Origin: JANQIV01 sp050117315
Lineage (GTDB): Bacteria; Bacteroidota; Ignavibacteria; Ignavibacteriales; Melioribacteraceae
DNA: 64,000 bases
Direction of reading: 5' to 3'
Assembly: GCA_050117315.1 (NCBI GenBank)
Contig: JASFMY010000018.1
Span: 1-64,000, forward strand
The notes under the pieces are model-generated. The model was given only the letters and a program-made list of their open reading frames with translations, was not told where the DNA came from and did no database searches. Each line of letters begins with the position of its first letter. Position 1 is the stretch's first letter. This document shows, piece after piece, positions 7,757-16,964 of this stretch. Both the position numbers and the translations under genes were made by a program.

Positions 7757-8662
7757 TTGATAAAGTTATTAGTAGCAATAAGTATAATTTTGTTTCTTAT
7801 ATATTTTATTGAAGCAGATAAAATTCTAGAAGTATTGAAAAATGCAAATCCGGTGTTTTTATTAGCGGCCTTAGTATTACTCACGTTAAATATCTTTCTT
7901 CAATTCCGGAAATGGAAATTGTTGTGCAATAATATTTTATCTGTTTATGATAAAAAGAAAATTTTAAAATCGCTGCTTATCGGGATTGGGGCAGGTATGT
8001 TTACTCCAATGAAATCCGGCGAATACTTTGCAAGGTCACTCGAACTGAATGATTCAAGCGCTGTCAGTGTAACTTTGGCAACAGTTGTTGATAAATCTTT
8101 CACATTTATAACAATTTTTCTTATTGGGGGAATAACTTTTATTTTTTCTCTTGAAAAGTTTATATCGGGAAGCACTGTTTTGTTTTATTTATCGCTTTTA
8201 ACTTATGTGATAGTAGCTGTTTTCATAACAGTTGTAATCGGGTATAGAAAAAGAGTAAAATTCAATTTTAACAATAAGAATAAGTATAAAATAGTTGATA
8301 ACTTTAATGAGTTTATCTCGTCAATTAAAACTCTTCCGTCAAATATTATTTTAAAGACTTTTATATTTGCAGCATTTCATCTGGTAACAATATGTATCCA
8401 ATTTCTATTTTTACTAATAGCATTTAACGGGGAATTAAATCAATACTTTTTTCAAATACCTGTTTTAATGTTTTTTATACAAATTTTTATACCGCCGTTG
8501 GTTTTGGGTGAAATAGGAATTAGAGAGACTGCTTCGGTTTTTTTAGTTGGTAAAATAGGAATAAGTCCGGCAGTCGGTTTTAACGCTGCTATGTTTCTGT
8601 TTTTAATTAATTTTATAGTTCCGTCGATATTAACTTTATTTTTTATTTTAAGGAAAAAATGA
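7757..8662 (+). CDS. Flippase-like membrane protein (LPG synthase TM / UPF0104 family)
   Basis: The 301-residue protein has about seven or eight membrane segments and family marks such as the early FRKWKLLCNNI region, GAGMFTPMKSGEYFARSLEL (near residue 75) and PPLVLGEIGIRETASVFLVGKIG near the C-terminus. This is the membrane domain otherwise joined to lysylphosphatidylglycerol synthases, found alone in proteins thought to flip or handle lipid-linked compounds. The start is TTG; no earlier ATG exists. Its stop overlaps the start of the next glycosyltransferase gene (ATGA), placing it at the head of a four-gene glycosylation operon. Confidence 0.8.
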   Translation: MIKLLVAISIILFLIYFIEADKILEVLKNANPVFLLAALVLLTLNIFLQFRKWKLLCNNILSVYDKKKILKSLLIGIGAGMFTPMKSGEYFARSLELNDSSAVSVTLATVVDKSFTFITIFLIGGITFIFSLEKFISGSTVLFYLSLLTYVIVAVFITVVIGYRKRVKFNFNNKNKYKIVDNFNEFISSIKTLPSNIILKTFIFAAFHLVTICIQFLFLLIAFNGELNQYFFQIPVLMFFIQIFIPPLVLGEIGIRETASVFLVGKIGISPAVGFNAAMFLFLINFIVPSILTLFFILRKK

Positions 8663-9789
8663 TGCCTTTCCTTCTCGTGATTTTTTTATTGCTGTTGTTG
8701 AGTTATATCAACTTCACCCTAAGCATATATTGGGGAATTAGGAGAAAAGAAGAACCGGATGAAAATAAGAACTATGAATTTATTTCGATCATTATTCCTT
8801 TTAGAAACGAAGAAGAAGTAATTTTAAGGAATCTGCAAAGCCTCAAAAACTTAAAATACCCGGAAGAATTTTATGAAGTGATTTATGTTAATGATTCTTC
8901 CGATGATAATTCGGTTAAAATTTTAGAACAAGAAGGCTTACCTGAAAACTTTTCCATAATTTCAATGAACGAGGGGGAAATAAAAACAGGGCATAAAAAG
9001 CAGGCGATTGAGCTCGGGATAAAACACGCAAAAGGGGAAATAATTACTGCCTCGGATGCAGACTGTACTTACAGCCCGTTGTGGCTCAATATTATTAATA
9101 ATATGTTTGACGAACAAACCGGTTTTGTTGCCGGGCCTGTTGATTTTGAAAATGACGGGAAATGTTGGGACGGAATTCAGCAGCTTGAACATGCAAGTTT
9201 GATTATTACCGGCGGGGGACTAATGAGTATTAAAAACCCAATCATTTGCAGCGGCGCTAACTTAGCTTTTAGAGTAAAGGCTTTTAATGAAGTAAACGGG
9301 TACAGCGGTTATAAAGAATATTCTTCAGGTGATGATTCTTTTTTAATGACAAAAATTTTTTATGACTCGAACTATAAAATAAAGTTTTGTTTTGATAATG
9401 ATGCAATGGTTAAAACCAGAGCTAATAGAAATGTTGCAGAGTTTTTCAGGCAGAGGAAAAGATGGGTAGGCAAAGCGTTTTTTTATAAAAGAAAAAAAAT
9501 ATTATTCCGGTTAACTTTGCTGCTGCTTTTTTTTATAGCCCTGGTATTGCAGTTATTTTTAGGAATATTTGTTAACATTGTTTATCTATATTCTTTTTTA
9601 ATAAGTTTTTTTGCGAAAGTACTATTTGATGTTTTAGTTATGAATGAAGGCCTTAAACATATTTATGAAAAAAGAATGTTGAAATATTTTTTGGTCGCTG
9701 AAATTTTCCATGTCCCTTATTCTCTTGTCTCGGTTGTTATGGGAGCTTTCGGTAAAAAGAAATGGAAGGGAAGGGAAGTAGCAAGATAA
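8659..9789 (+). CDS. Membrane-bound family 2 glycosyltransferase
   Basis: A 376-residue GT2 enzyme. An N-terminal membrane segment (residues 2-24) is followed by the GT-A domain: FISIIIPFRNEEEV, the YVNDSSDDNS motif, the metal-binding TASDADC (DxD-type), GDDSFLM as the acceptor-site acidic motif, and RQRKRWVGK as the Q/RxxRW motif of processive or membrane GT2 enzymes. Two or three more membrane helices end the protein. It should add sugars from nucleotide donors to a lipid-linked acceptor at the inner membrane. It overlaps the upstream gene by four bases and lies two bases before a deacetylase gene. Confidence 0.88.
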   Translation: MMPFLLVIFLLLLLSYINFTLSIYWGIRRKEEPDENKNYEFISIIIPFRNEEEVILRNLQSLKNLKYPEEFYEVIYVNDSSDDNSVKILEQEGLPENFSIISMNEGEIKTGHKKQAIELGIKHAKGEIITASDADCTYSPLWLNIINNMFDEQTGFVAGPVDFENDGKCWDGIQQLEHASLIITGGGLMSIKNPIICSGANLAFRVKAFNEVNGYSGYKEYSSGDDSFLMTKIFYDSNYKIKFCFDNDAMVKTRANRNVAEFFRQRKRWVGKAFFYKRKKILFRLTLLLLFFIALVLQLFLGIFVNIVYLYSFLISFFAKVLFDVLVMNEGLKHIYEKRMLKYFLVAEIFHVPYSLVSVVMGAFGKKKWKGREVAR

Positions 9790-9790
9790 A

Positions 9791-10426
9791 ATGAAATGGT
9801 TATTTGATCCGCCGGCTGCGGTGAAAAAAATATATTCCGATTTTATCTGGAATTCAAAAACCGGGAAAATCCTTTTAACGTTTGACGACGGGCCTGTCCC
9901 GGGAATTACGGATAAAATTCTAAAAAAGTTAAACGAACATTCAATAAAAGCTATGTTCTTTTGTGTCGGAAATAATATCGATAAATATTCGTCTTTAGCA
10001 GAAGAAATAATTTCCGAGGGACATTCCCTGGGGAATCATACTTTTAATCACGCAAAAATAAACAAGATTGGTAATGATAAACTGGACGACGAGATTGAGA
10101 GATGCTCGGAAGTTATTAGAAACAAACTTAATTATGATACAAAGTATTTCAGGCCGCCTCACGGTAGGCTAAAATATCGGCTTTCAAAAAAACTTGAACG
10201 CTATAAATTAAAAAATATAATGTGGTCGCTGCTTACTTACGATTTTAAAAATGATTTTAACCTTGTTAAAAAAGCGGTGGGTAATTATTTGCAGCCAGAC
10301 TCAATAGTCGTTTGCCACGATAATAAAAAATCTGAGAAGATTATTGTTGACTCAATAGATTTTCTTGTAGAGAAATCGGATAATAAAAATTATAAAATCG
10401 GAACCCCTGAAGAATGTTTGAAATAA
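9791..10426 (+). CDS. Polysaccharide deacetylase (NodB-like, CE4)
   Basis: A 211-residue NodB-homology domain with LLTFDDGPVPG (about residues 28-38, catalytic Asp and metal Asp), the metal-binding HTFNH motif, RPPHGRL and a late VCHDN stretch. CE4 enzymes remove acetyl groups from N-acetyl sugars in chitin-like, peptidoglycan or glycolipid substrates. There is no signal peptide, so the protein may work in the cytoplasm on a lipid-linked precursor, matching its place between two GT2 genes. Its 3' end overlaps the next gene by 13 bases. Confidence 0.88.
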   Translation: MKWLFDPPAAVKKIYSDFIWNSKTGKILLTFDDGPVPGITDKILKKLNEHSIKAMFFCVGNNIDKYSSLAEEIISEGHSLGNHTFNHAKINKIGNDKLDDEIERCSEVIRNKLNYDTKYFRPPHGRLKYRLSKKLERYKLKNIMWSLLTYDFKNDFNLVKKAVGNYLQPDSIVVCHDNKKSEKIIVDSIDFLVEKSDNKNYKIGTPEECLK

Positions 10427-11523
10427 TTTTCATTACAGCGCTGAGTTTGTATTTTCTTCAATTTGTAGTTTATTCAATAGGATTAAACAGAAAACTAATT
10501 GACAAAAAGCAGGAAAAACCTTTAACCGTTTCCGTAATTGTTGCTGCAAGAAATGAAGAGAAAAATATTCTTGACTGTATGGAATCATTAAATGCTTTGG
10601 AATACGACCCGGATAAATATGAAATCATAATGGTTAATGATAACTCTACCGACAGCACAAAAGAAATTATTGAACAATACATTCATGATAAACCCAGGTT
10701 CAGGCTGATCTCAATAGATAAAAAAGCCGGAAGGTTGGAGGGAAAAACAAACGCATTAGCCCAGGCAATAAAAGTATCAAATGGTGAAATAATTATTACC
10801 ACTGATGCCGATTGTATAGTAAAACCAATGTGGGTAAAAACCATAGTATCGTATTTCGACGACGATGTGGCAATGGTCAGCAACTATACTGTTCAGAGGA
10901 TGAACAATACTTTCGAAGGTATGCAGTCTATAGATTGGTTGTTATTGCTTTCAATTGCAGGCGGTGTAATGAATTTAGGCAAGCCATTAAGCTGCATCGG
11001 CAACAATATGGCGTACCGTCGTTCGGTTTATGATGAATTAGGCGGTTACGAAGGGATACCGTTTTCCGTCACCGAAGATTTTATGTTGATGCTGCAGATT
11101 CATAAACTAAAAAAATATAAAATCATCCACACAACTGAAAGCGATGCGCTGGTAGTGAGCAAACCCTGCCCGGATGTTAAAGCACTTTATTCACAAAAGA
11201 AAAGATGGGGAGTGGGGGGATTAGACAGTGATATTACCGGGTTTTCCGTAATGGCGGTAGCATGGGTTCTTCATTTTATGATGTTAATATCTTTTATGTT
11301 TTTCTCTTCCACCATACTCTACTTAATAATATTTAAACTGGCTGCGGACTATTTCTTTATCAAACCTGCAGCGAATAAACTTGATGTGAAGTTTTCCTTA
11401 TTACATTTTTTCGCTTTTGAAATTTACTTATTAATTTACGTTATTTGCCTTCCGTTTATTGTTTTGCTGAATCCAAGTATAAAATGGAAAGACAGGCCTT
11501 ATATAAGAAACAAATCAGGTTAA
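10414..11523 (+). CDS. Membrane-bound family 2 glycosyltransferase
   Basis: A 369-residue GT2 enzyme with the same plan as the one at 8659: N-terminal membrane helix, LTVSVIVAARNEEKNI, VNDNSTDST, the TTDADC metal motif, VTEDFMLM and SQKKRWGVGG, then two to four membrane helices. The two GT2 proteins of this operon are likely ancient paralogues doing successive sugar transfers. It overlaps the deacetylase gene by 13 bases, which argues for coupled translation. Confidence 0.88.
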   Translation: MFEIIFITALSLYFLQFVVYSIGLNRKLIDKKQEKPLTVSVIVAARNEEKNILDCMESLNALEYDPDKYEIIMVNDNSTDSTKEIIEQYIHDKPRFRLISIDKKAGRLEGKTNALAQAIKVSNGEIIITTDADCIVKPMWVKTIVSYFDDDVAMVSNYTVQRMNNTFEGMQSIDWLLLLSIAGGVMNLGKPLSCIGNNMAYRRSVYDELGGYEGIPFSVTEDFMLMLQIHKLKKYKIIHTTESDALVVSKPCPDVKALYSQKKRWGVGGLDSDITGFSVMAVAWVLHFMMLISFMFFSSTILYLIIFKLAADYFFIKPAANKLDVKFSLLHFFAFEIYLLIYVICLPFIVLLNPSIKWKDRPYIRNKSG

Positions 11524-11529
11524 AAAAAT

Positions 11530-12354
11530 ATGTTCAGGAATTTTTGTTTAATAATTGTTCTATCTATAGTTTTTTTAAGAGCTCAGAGTGAAATCATTTA
11601 TTTCCCGGACGATTTAAACGTTCAGCCTTTTACTGCAAATATTTTGGAACCAAAGTTGGGTTTCCTTTTTCAAGTAGGTGACGATGAATTGAGATTGGAT
11701 ATAGGAAATTCCATTGACGCCGTAAGGATAAATAAATCAGATAACGAAACTATGGCATTAGGTTTTGATCTTTTTACTTATACTTTGCTGAGAGGAGAAA
11801 ACGATTTCCATTTTCCTGTTGATGCGGTTGATTATTTATTCGGGCTTAATTTCAGCTACAAAAAAACTATTGATGAGAATGAATACGGTGTCCGCGTAAG
11901 ATTGAGCCATATAAGCGCCCATTTTGTTGACGGACATTTTGACAACACTACAAACCAATGGGTAGACGAACAGCCGCCGAGAGTATATTCAAGAGAATTT
12001 ATAGAAATATTTCCGTTTTATAAATTTAACGACGTTAGAGTTTACGCCGGTTTTACATATTTATGGCACGTAGACCCGCAGGATTTGGGGAAAGATAATT
12101 ATAATATCGGGTTCGATTATTTTAATAGTGAGATAAGTGAAATATTTTCTCCTTTTATTGCATATGATCTCAAAGTAGTAAACTTAGATGAATATACAAC
12201 AAACCATTCCATTGCTGCCGGGCTGAAGTTCGGGAATGTATTTGGCAGGGGAGTTAGTATTTATTATAATTATTATTTCGGTAAAAGTATTCACGGTGAA
12301 TATTACGATTTTGATAGAACTTTTAGTGCAATAGGAATTAATTTGGATTTGTAA
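11530..12354 (+). CDS. DUF1207-like outer-membrane protein
   Basis: A 274-residue protein with a signal peptide (about residues 1-20, ending LRAQS) followed by IIYFPDDLNVQPFTANILEPKLG, which resembles the opening of DUF1207 proteins. The rest alternates beta-strand-like stretches and ends in a strand with terminal aromatic/hydrophobic residues (FSAIGINLDL), as in outer-membrane barrels. Function is unknown. It begins six bases after the GT2 gene and two bases before the site-2 protease gene, so it is probably in the same transcript and may concern export or anchoring of the glycan; that link is only inferred from position. Confidence 0.7.
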   Translation: MFRNFCLIIVLSIVFLRAQSEIIYFPDDLNVQPFTANILEPKLGFLFQVGDDELRLDIGNSIDAVRINKSDNETMALGFDLFTYTLLRGENDFHFPVDAVDYLFGLNFSYKKTIDENEYGVRVRLSHISAHFVDGHFDNTTNQWVDEQPPRVYSREFIEIFPFYKFNDVRVYAGFTYLWHVDPQDLGKDNYNIGFDYFNSEISEIFSPFIAYDLKVVNLDEYTTNHSIAAGLKFGNVFGRGVSIYYNYYFGKSIHGEYYDFDRTFSAIGINLDL

Positions 12355-12355
12355 A

Positions 12356-13363
12356 GTGTCAGAGAATTACAGTGAACCGACATATTCTATGAATATTAAT
12401 CTTAAGAAAAAAAAGAATAAGCATAATTACATTCTTCACTCGGGATTATTTCTAGTAACTTTTGTTACTACTTTAATAGCGGGTATAGCATGGACAACGG
12501 GTTCACTGGGCCCTTATACGGTTGATGATTTAATTGCCGGCCTGCCGTATGCAATATCGGTTTTATTTATTTTATCTGCTCACGAGTTCGGGCATTTTTT
12601 TGCGGCGGTTTACCATAAAATTCATGCCTCTTTACCTTACTATATTCCGTTCCCGCCGTTGCCGGGTTTTTTTAATTTTGGGACGATGGGAGCAGTAATA
12701 AGGACAAGAGAAAGAATTAATGATAACAAAGCAATGTTTGATATAGGCATTGCCGGGCCGATTGCAGGCTTTATTGCATGTTTAATTGTTTTGATTTACG
12801 GTTTTTCAAATCTGCCGCCAATAGAATATTTGTTGAACATACACCCGGATTTTCTATCCCCGGAATATGGGACTAATTCAATTGGCCTCGAATTTGGAGA
12901 TACTTTACTTTTTGCATTATTGAGAGAAATATTTACAAAGCCGGGTGATTTTGTCCCTCCTATGAGTGAAGTGTATCATTACCCGTATCTGTGTGTCGGC
13001 TGGTTCGGTTTATTTGTTACGGCAATGAATATGGTTCCGGTAGGTCAGTTAGACGGAGGGCATGTTGTTTTCAGTATGTTCGGGGGAAAAATCCACGAAG
13101 CTGTTGCAAGTGTTTCATTGATAATATTAGGCGTTTTGGGCATACTCGGTTTACTCGATAGTTTTTTGGGGTTGAATTTAGGAGTTGGCTGGACAGGCTG
13201 GTTAGTCTGGTCTGTGATATTATTGTTGATTATAAAGGTCAAACATCCCCCGGTTACTTTATTTCAACCGCTTGATAAAGGCAGGATGATTTTGGGCTAT
13301 ATCAGTTTAATAATACTATTACTTTCATTTTCCCCTTCTCCTTTTATCGTATCACTTAGTTAA
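12356..13363 (+). CDS. Site-2 protease family intramembrane metalloprotease (M50)
   Basis: A 335-residue multi-pass membrane protein. HEFGH at residues 76-80 is the zinc-binding HExxH motif, lying in a membrane helix, and GQLDGGH with Asp233 gives the third zinc ligand. IGIAGPIAGFIA lies between. This matches the M50 group with a large transmembrane core and no PDZ domain. Such proteases cut membrane-anchored anti-sigma factors or signal peptides. The start is GTG, two bases after the preceding stop. It closes the operon; about 150 AT-rich non-coding bases follow. Confidence 0.88.
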   Translation: MSENYSEPTYSMNINLKKKKNKHNYILHSGLFLVTFVTTLIAGIAWTTGSLGPYTVDDLIAGLPYAISVLFILSAHEFGHFFAAVYHKIHASLPYYIPFPPLPGFFNFGTMGAVIRTRERINDNKAMFDIGIAGPIAGFIACLIVLIYGFSNLPPIEYLLNIHPDFLSPEYGTNSIGLEFGDTLLFALLREIFTKPGDFVPPMSEVYHYPYLCVGWFGLFVTAMNMVPVGQLDGGHVVFSMFGGKIHEAVASVSLIILGVLGILGLLDSFLGLNLGVGWTGWLVWSVILLLIIKVKHPPVTLFQPLDKGRMILGYISLIILLLSFSPSPFIVSLS

Positions 13364-13575
13364 TTTTATTGACTTGACTTTTTTATTAAAAAAGTTCTAA
13401 CTTAATAGTCAAAATTAAGGGGAATTTATTCGGGATAATTTGCTACATTTTTAATTTTTATTTTTCTTAATATGATTCCATAAGTAGGCAAATTTTCTCA
13501 ATTTAGGTTTCCCGTTTTTTGTACCTAAAATTAACTTGCCTGCCGAAAATATTTCTTATTAAACATAGTGATTAC

Positions 13576-14370
13576 ATGAGATATTTATTAGTAGTTTTTA
13601 TTCTAATGTTTTTTATAGGCTGTGAAGAAATACCAGATGACGTAATTAATAGTACAGCCTATAATTATAACGTTACGAATATTGAAGCGCCTGAATCTTT
13701 TATCTTTTCTAACTCGGATTCAAGTTTTGTTGCTGCTGTTGAAATTGACAATACTGAAGTAATAAACGAAGTTTGGCTTGATGTTGTATCTCAAGACGGG
13801 AGTGAAGAAATTATTGACAACTTGAGTATGGCAGATAACGGCGATACTGAAAATAACGGTGATGAAGCCGGCAAAGACAGTAAGTATTCTGCTAAAGTAT
13901 TTCTCGGTAAAGATATTGCAAGCGGCAACTATGAAATTCAATTTTATGTAAGCGATAACTATAATGATGAAGATGATAATGTTAGGAAAGCGGCCGTACA
14001 TGTTTTTGCTTATGATAACGGGGAAAACAAATTTGAACCCGTAATATCTAATCTAATTATGCCCGATACTATTTCTACCGGGGTGGAATTTGTATTTACC
14101 GTTGATGTTACAGACCAAAATGGTTTGAGTGATGTTGATGAAGTCTATTTTGATATTTATAGGTCTGATGGTGCTTACCGCGGCAGAGTAGTGATGCATG
14201 ATGACGGAGATTCAAATTATGGAGATGAAACGGCCGGTGATGGTGTTTATTCTTTCAAAAATTCCTTTGAAAGCACTGCTTTAAAAGGAACATGGCGTTT
14301 TGTGTTTCAAGCCGTAGATAAAAGCGGTTTAGTAAGTAATGAAATTACTCACAATATTGAAGTGATTTAA
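13576..14370 (+). CDS. Lipoprotein with two calcium-motif-like Ig/cadherin-type domains
   Basis: The start is placed at ATG 13576 rather than the in-frame ATG 13519 because MRYLLVVFILMFFIGC then forms a clean lipoprotein signal with a cysteine at the lipobox. The remaining roughly 245 residues contain two repeated beta-sandwich-like domains. Each ends with an acidic loop (DNGDTENNGDEAGKDSKYS and DDGDSNYGDETAGDGVYSF) of the kind seen in choice-of-anchor X repeats that bind calcium. Probably displayed on the outer membrane. Its stop overlaps the ATG of the following T9SS cargo gene, so the two are likely made together. Confidence 0.75.
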   Translation: MRYLLVVFILMFFIGCEEIPDDVINSTAYNYNVTNIEAPESFIFSNSDSSFVAAVEIDNTEVINEVWLDVVSQDGSEEIIDNLSMADNGDTENNGDEAGKDSKYSAKVFLGKDIASGNYEIQFYVSDNYNDEDDNVRKAAVHVFAYDNGENKFEPVISNLIMPDTISTGVEFVFTVDVTDQNGLSDVDEVYFDIYRSDGAYRGRVVMHDDGDSNYGDETAGDGVYSFKNSFESTALKGTWRFVFQAVDKSGLVSNEITHNIEVI

Positions 14371-15932
14371 TGTATAGAATATTTATTTTATTTTTAGTTT
14401 CAGTTAATTTTCTCTTTGCTCAACTGCTGCCTTCCGAGCTTAGGTTAAGCACCGGCTCATTATCTAAAACCAACGATGTTTTGCCCGAAAGCAATAATAT
14501 CGAAGAAATACAGGTTGTAAAAGATACTATCTGGCTGGCAACCGGGAACGGGTTATCAAGGTCGACCGATAACGGTGAGACGTGGACAAATTACTATGGT
14601 ACCGAAGAATTCGGAACAGAGTCCGTGGCAACCGTTACTTATAAAAAAGGTGTAATTTATGCCTCTGCCTGGCATTCAGAAGATGTACTTGGATCAAGTG
14701 TGCCTACAGGCGCCGGGTTGAGATACTCAACGGATGGCGGTGAGACATGGACATCAATCAGCCAGCCGCTGGATGATGAAGCCGATACTTTAATTTCATA
14801 CGGCATAAATACACTTAAAACGGAAGCACAAGTTGTTGAAAATGAAAATTATATTAGGTCAATAGGCGTAACAAGTGATGCTATATGGATTGCTTCTTAT
14901 GCAGCAGGCTTAAGAAAATCAACAGACAACGGTCAAACATGGCAGAAAGTAATTTTACCGCCCGATAATTTAGATTCAATAAGCCCCGAGGATACATTAG
15001 ATTTTTTCGCCGGTCCCAGAAGAGGAACTACCGGGCATGCAAACTACATTGTTACTGCTATACAGGTAATTAGTGATTTAATACTATATGTTGGTACTGC
15101 CGGCGGAATAAATAAAACTACGGACGGCGGACAGAGCTGGATTAAGTTTAGTCATACAAATCAACAAAATCCTATCAGCGGAAATGCTATCTGGAGGATC
15201 CGGTACAACAAGTATGATAATTCAATCTGGGCCGCAACCAATAAGCAGAACGGTGATACTGAATTCTATGCGGTTAGTCGGACCGACGATGGCGGGCAAT
15301 CCTGGGAAACTTTTTTACCGGGGGGTCAAATATTTGACATCTCGTTTCTCCCGCAGACGGAAGGCTTCGATATTTTGGTTGCATCCGATAACGGTGTTTA
15401 TAGGTCGGATAACGAAGGTTTAACATGGATTGCAAATCCTGAAATAATTGATGATGTATCCAACATAAAAATTGTTTCCAGACAATTTAGGTCTGTTGCA
15501 GTAACTACCGAAACAAATTCAAATATAATCTGGTTGGGCTCTAAAAGTGACGGTTTGGCGAAATTGGAAGAAGAGTACGGAGATTTTTGGAGCGGAAGCT
15601 GGAAAGTATATTTATCGTCTGATCCCTTAGAAGACGGGATTGAATCTAAAGCATTTCCAAATCCTTTTTCACCTGAAATTACCCAGTTGAAAATTGAGTA
15701 TACAACAAAAGGCAATAGTGCGGACGTTACTCTGAGAATTTTTGATTTCGATATGAATTTAGTTAGGACTTTACTGCAGAGTGCACCGCGTGACGGCTAC
15801 TTAGATTCTTATACGGAATTTTGGAATGGCAGAGATGAAAGAGGCAACATTGTACCTAACGGGGTTTATTTTTACAGGATTGATCTAAACTCGGATGAAC
15901 CCGAGTACGGTAAAATTATTGTTTTAAGATAA
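14370..15932 (+). CDS. T9SS-exported beta-propeller protein (BNR/YCF48-like repeats)
   Basis: A 520-residue protein with a signal peptide (residues 1-17) and repeated sialidase/BNR Asp-box motifs: SRSTDNGETW, RYSTDGGETW, RKSTDNGQTW, NKTTDGGQSW, SRTDDGGQSW and YRSDNEGLTW. These six blades suggest a propeller. The last 80 or so residues (AFPNPFSPE...LRIFDFDMNLVRTL...WNGRDERGNIVPNGVYFYRI) are a FlgD-like/type IX secretion C-terminal sorting domain, which directs the protein through T9SS to the cell surface. The gene overlaps the lipoprotein gene and is followed by two PorV-like genes, the outer-membrane carriers used with such cargo. Confidence 0.87.
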   Translation: MYRIFILFLVSVNFLFAQLLPSELRLSTGSLSKTNDVLPESNNIEEIQVVKDTIWLATGNGLSRSTDNGETWTNYYGTEEFGTESVATVTYKKGVIYASAWHSEDVLGSSVPTGAGLRYSTDGGETWTSISQPLDDEADTLISYGINTLKTEAQVVENENYIRSIGVTSDAIWIASYAAGLRKSTDNGQTWQKVILPPDNLDSISPEDTLDFFAGPRRGTTGHANYIVTAIQVISDLILYVGTAGGINKTTDGGQSWIKFSHTNQQNPISGNAIWRIRYNKYDNSIWAATNKQNGDTEFYAVSRTDDGGQSWETFLPGGQIFDISFLPQTEGFDILVASDNGVYRSDNEGLTWIANPEIIDDVSNIKIVSRQFRSVAVTTETNSNIIWLGSKSDGLAKLEEEYGDFWSGSWKVYLSSDPLEDGIESKAFPNPFSPEITQLKIEYTTKGNSADVTLRIFDFDMNLVRTLLQSAPRDGYLDSYTEFWNGRDERGNIVPNGVYFYRIDLNSDEPEYGKIIVLR

Positions 15933-15947
15933 AAATCGGTGATTTAA

Positions 15948-16949
15948 TTGAAGAAAATTTTCTTAGCATTATTCATATTATTAAGTCTAAACATAACCGC
16001 ACAACCTGAGTTTTCCAGTATCAGCAGTAAGCCGGGTGCATTCAGCAGGATGGGATTTGGAGCCAGAGGAATGGGTATGGGAAACGCAATGTCTGCAATA
16101 ACCGACGGTAATCTTGTTTCTTATTATAACCCTGCATTAAACTCTTTTCAAAAAGGGAATTCGTTTCAGTCTACTTATTCGTTCTTATCATTGGACCGTA
16201 GTTTGAACTTTATAAATTTCACAAAAAGTTTTCCTATGGGAAGAAAACAAAATGAAGACGGAACTTATACTAAACCAAGGTCTGTTGCAGGTCTGAGTTT
16301 GGGGATAATCAATGCGGGAGTCAGCGATATAATTGAATACGACAACAGCGGTAATAAAACCGGTGAAACATCAACCTCCGAAAACCAATTCTTCTTAAGC
16401 GTTTCAAACCGTTTCTCGGATAAACTGGCATTGGGTATCGGCTTCAAATATTATTATTACAAGTTATACGATGATGTTACTTCTACGTCGTTTGGTGCAG
16501 ACATCGGGTTGCTCTATATACTGAATAAAAATGTTAATATAGCAATTGCGGTTGTTGATCTTCTATCAAAATATGAGTGGGATACTTCAGAAATATACGG
16601 TCAGAGCGGGCGCAATACGGAAGATAAATTCCCGTTGCTGAAAAAAATAGGTTTGGCATACAAATCAGATGATAGGGATTTAATTCTTTCGGCTGAATTG
16701 GAAGGCAGTAATGCTGAAACAACTTTCTTGAGATTCGGCGGCGAATATAATATTTTTGAAAATCTGTTTTTAAGAGCAGGCCTTGATAAACTTAATTTAC
16801 AGAATAGGGATTTCCCGGCAAGGCCTTCTTGCGGGTTTTCTTATTTTCATAATTTGAGAAGTACGAAAATAGGAATTGATTATGCTTTTGTGCTTGAACC
16901 GTATTCATCGGCAGATAGACACATTGTAGGGGTTAACATAATTTTTTAA
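15948..16949 (+). CDS. PorV/PorQ-like outer-membrane protein
   Basis: A 333-residue protein with a signal peptide (MKKIFLALFILLSLNITAQ after a TTG start). The family mark is GFGARGMGMGNAMSAITDGNLVSYYNPA (about residues 36-63, split here from a longer match), found in PorV/UPF0164 proteins related to FadL-type barrels. The remainder has beta-strand periodicity and ends in a membrane strand (IVGVNIIF). PorV binds T9SS cargo at the outer membrane and shuttles it to the attachment complex. It follows the T9SS cargo gene by 15 bases. Confidence 0.82.
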   Translation: MKKIFLALFILLSLNITAQPEFSSISSKPGAFSRMGFGARGMGMGNAMSAITDGNLVSYYNPALNSFQKGNSFQSTYSFLSLDRSLNFINFTKSFPMGRKQNEDGTYTKPRSVAGLSLGIINAGVSDIIEYDNSGNKTGETSTSENQFFLSVSNRFSDKLALGIGFKYYYYKLYDDVTSTSFGADIGLLYILNKNVNIAIAVVDLLSKYEWDTSEIYGQSGRNTEDKFPLLKKIGLAYKSDDRDLILSAELEGSNAETTFLRFGGEYNIFENLFLRAGLDKLNLQNRDFPARPSCGFSYFHNLRSTKIGIDYAFVLEPYSSADRHIVGVNIIF

Positions 16950-16964
16950 CATTTGAATACAGAT

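Noticed and set aside
13519..13575. Earlier ATG for the lipoprotein gene
   Set aside because: Starting at 13519 would put 19 charged or mixed residues before the lipoprotein signal; ATG 13576 gives a clean lipobox.
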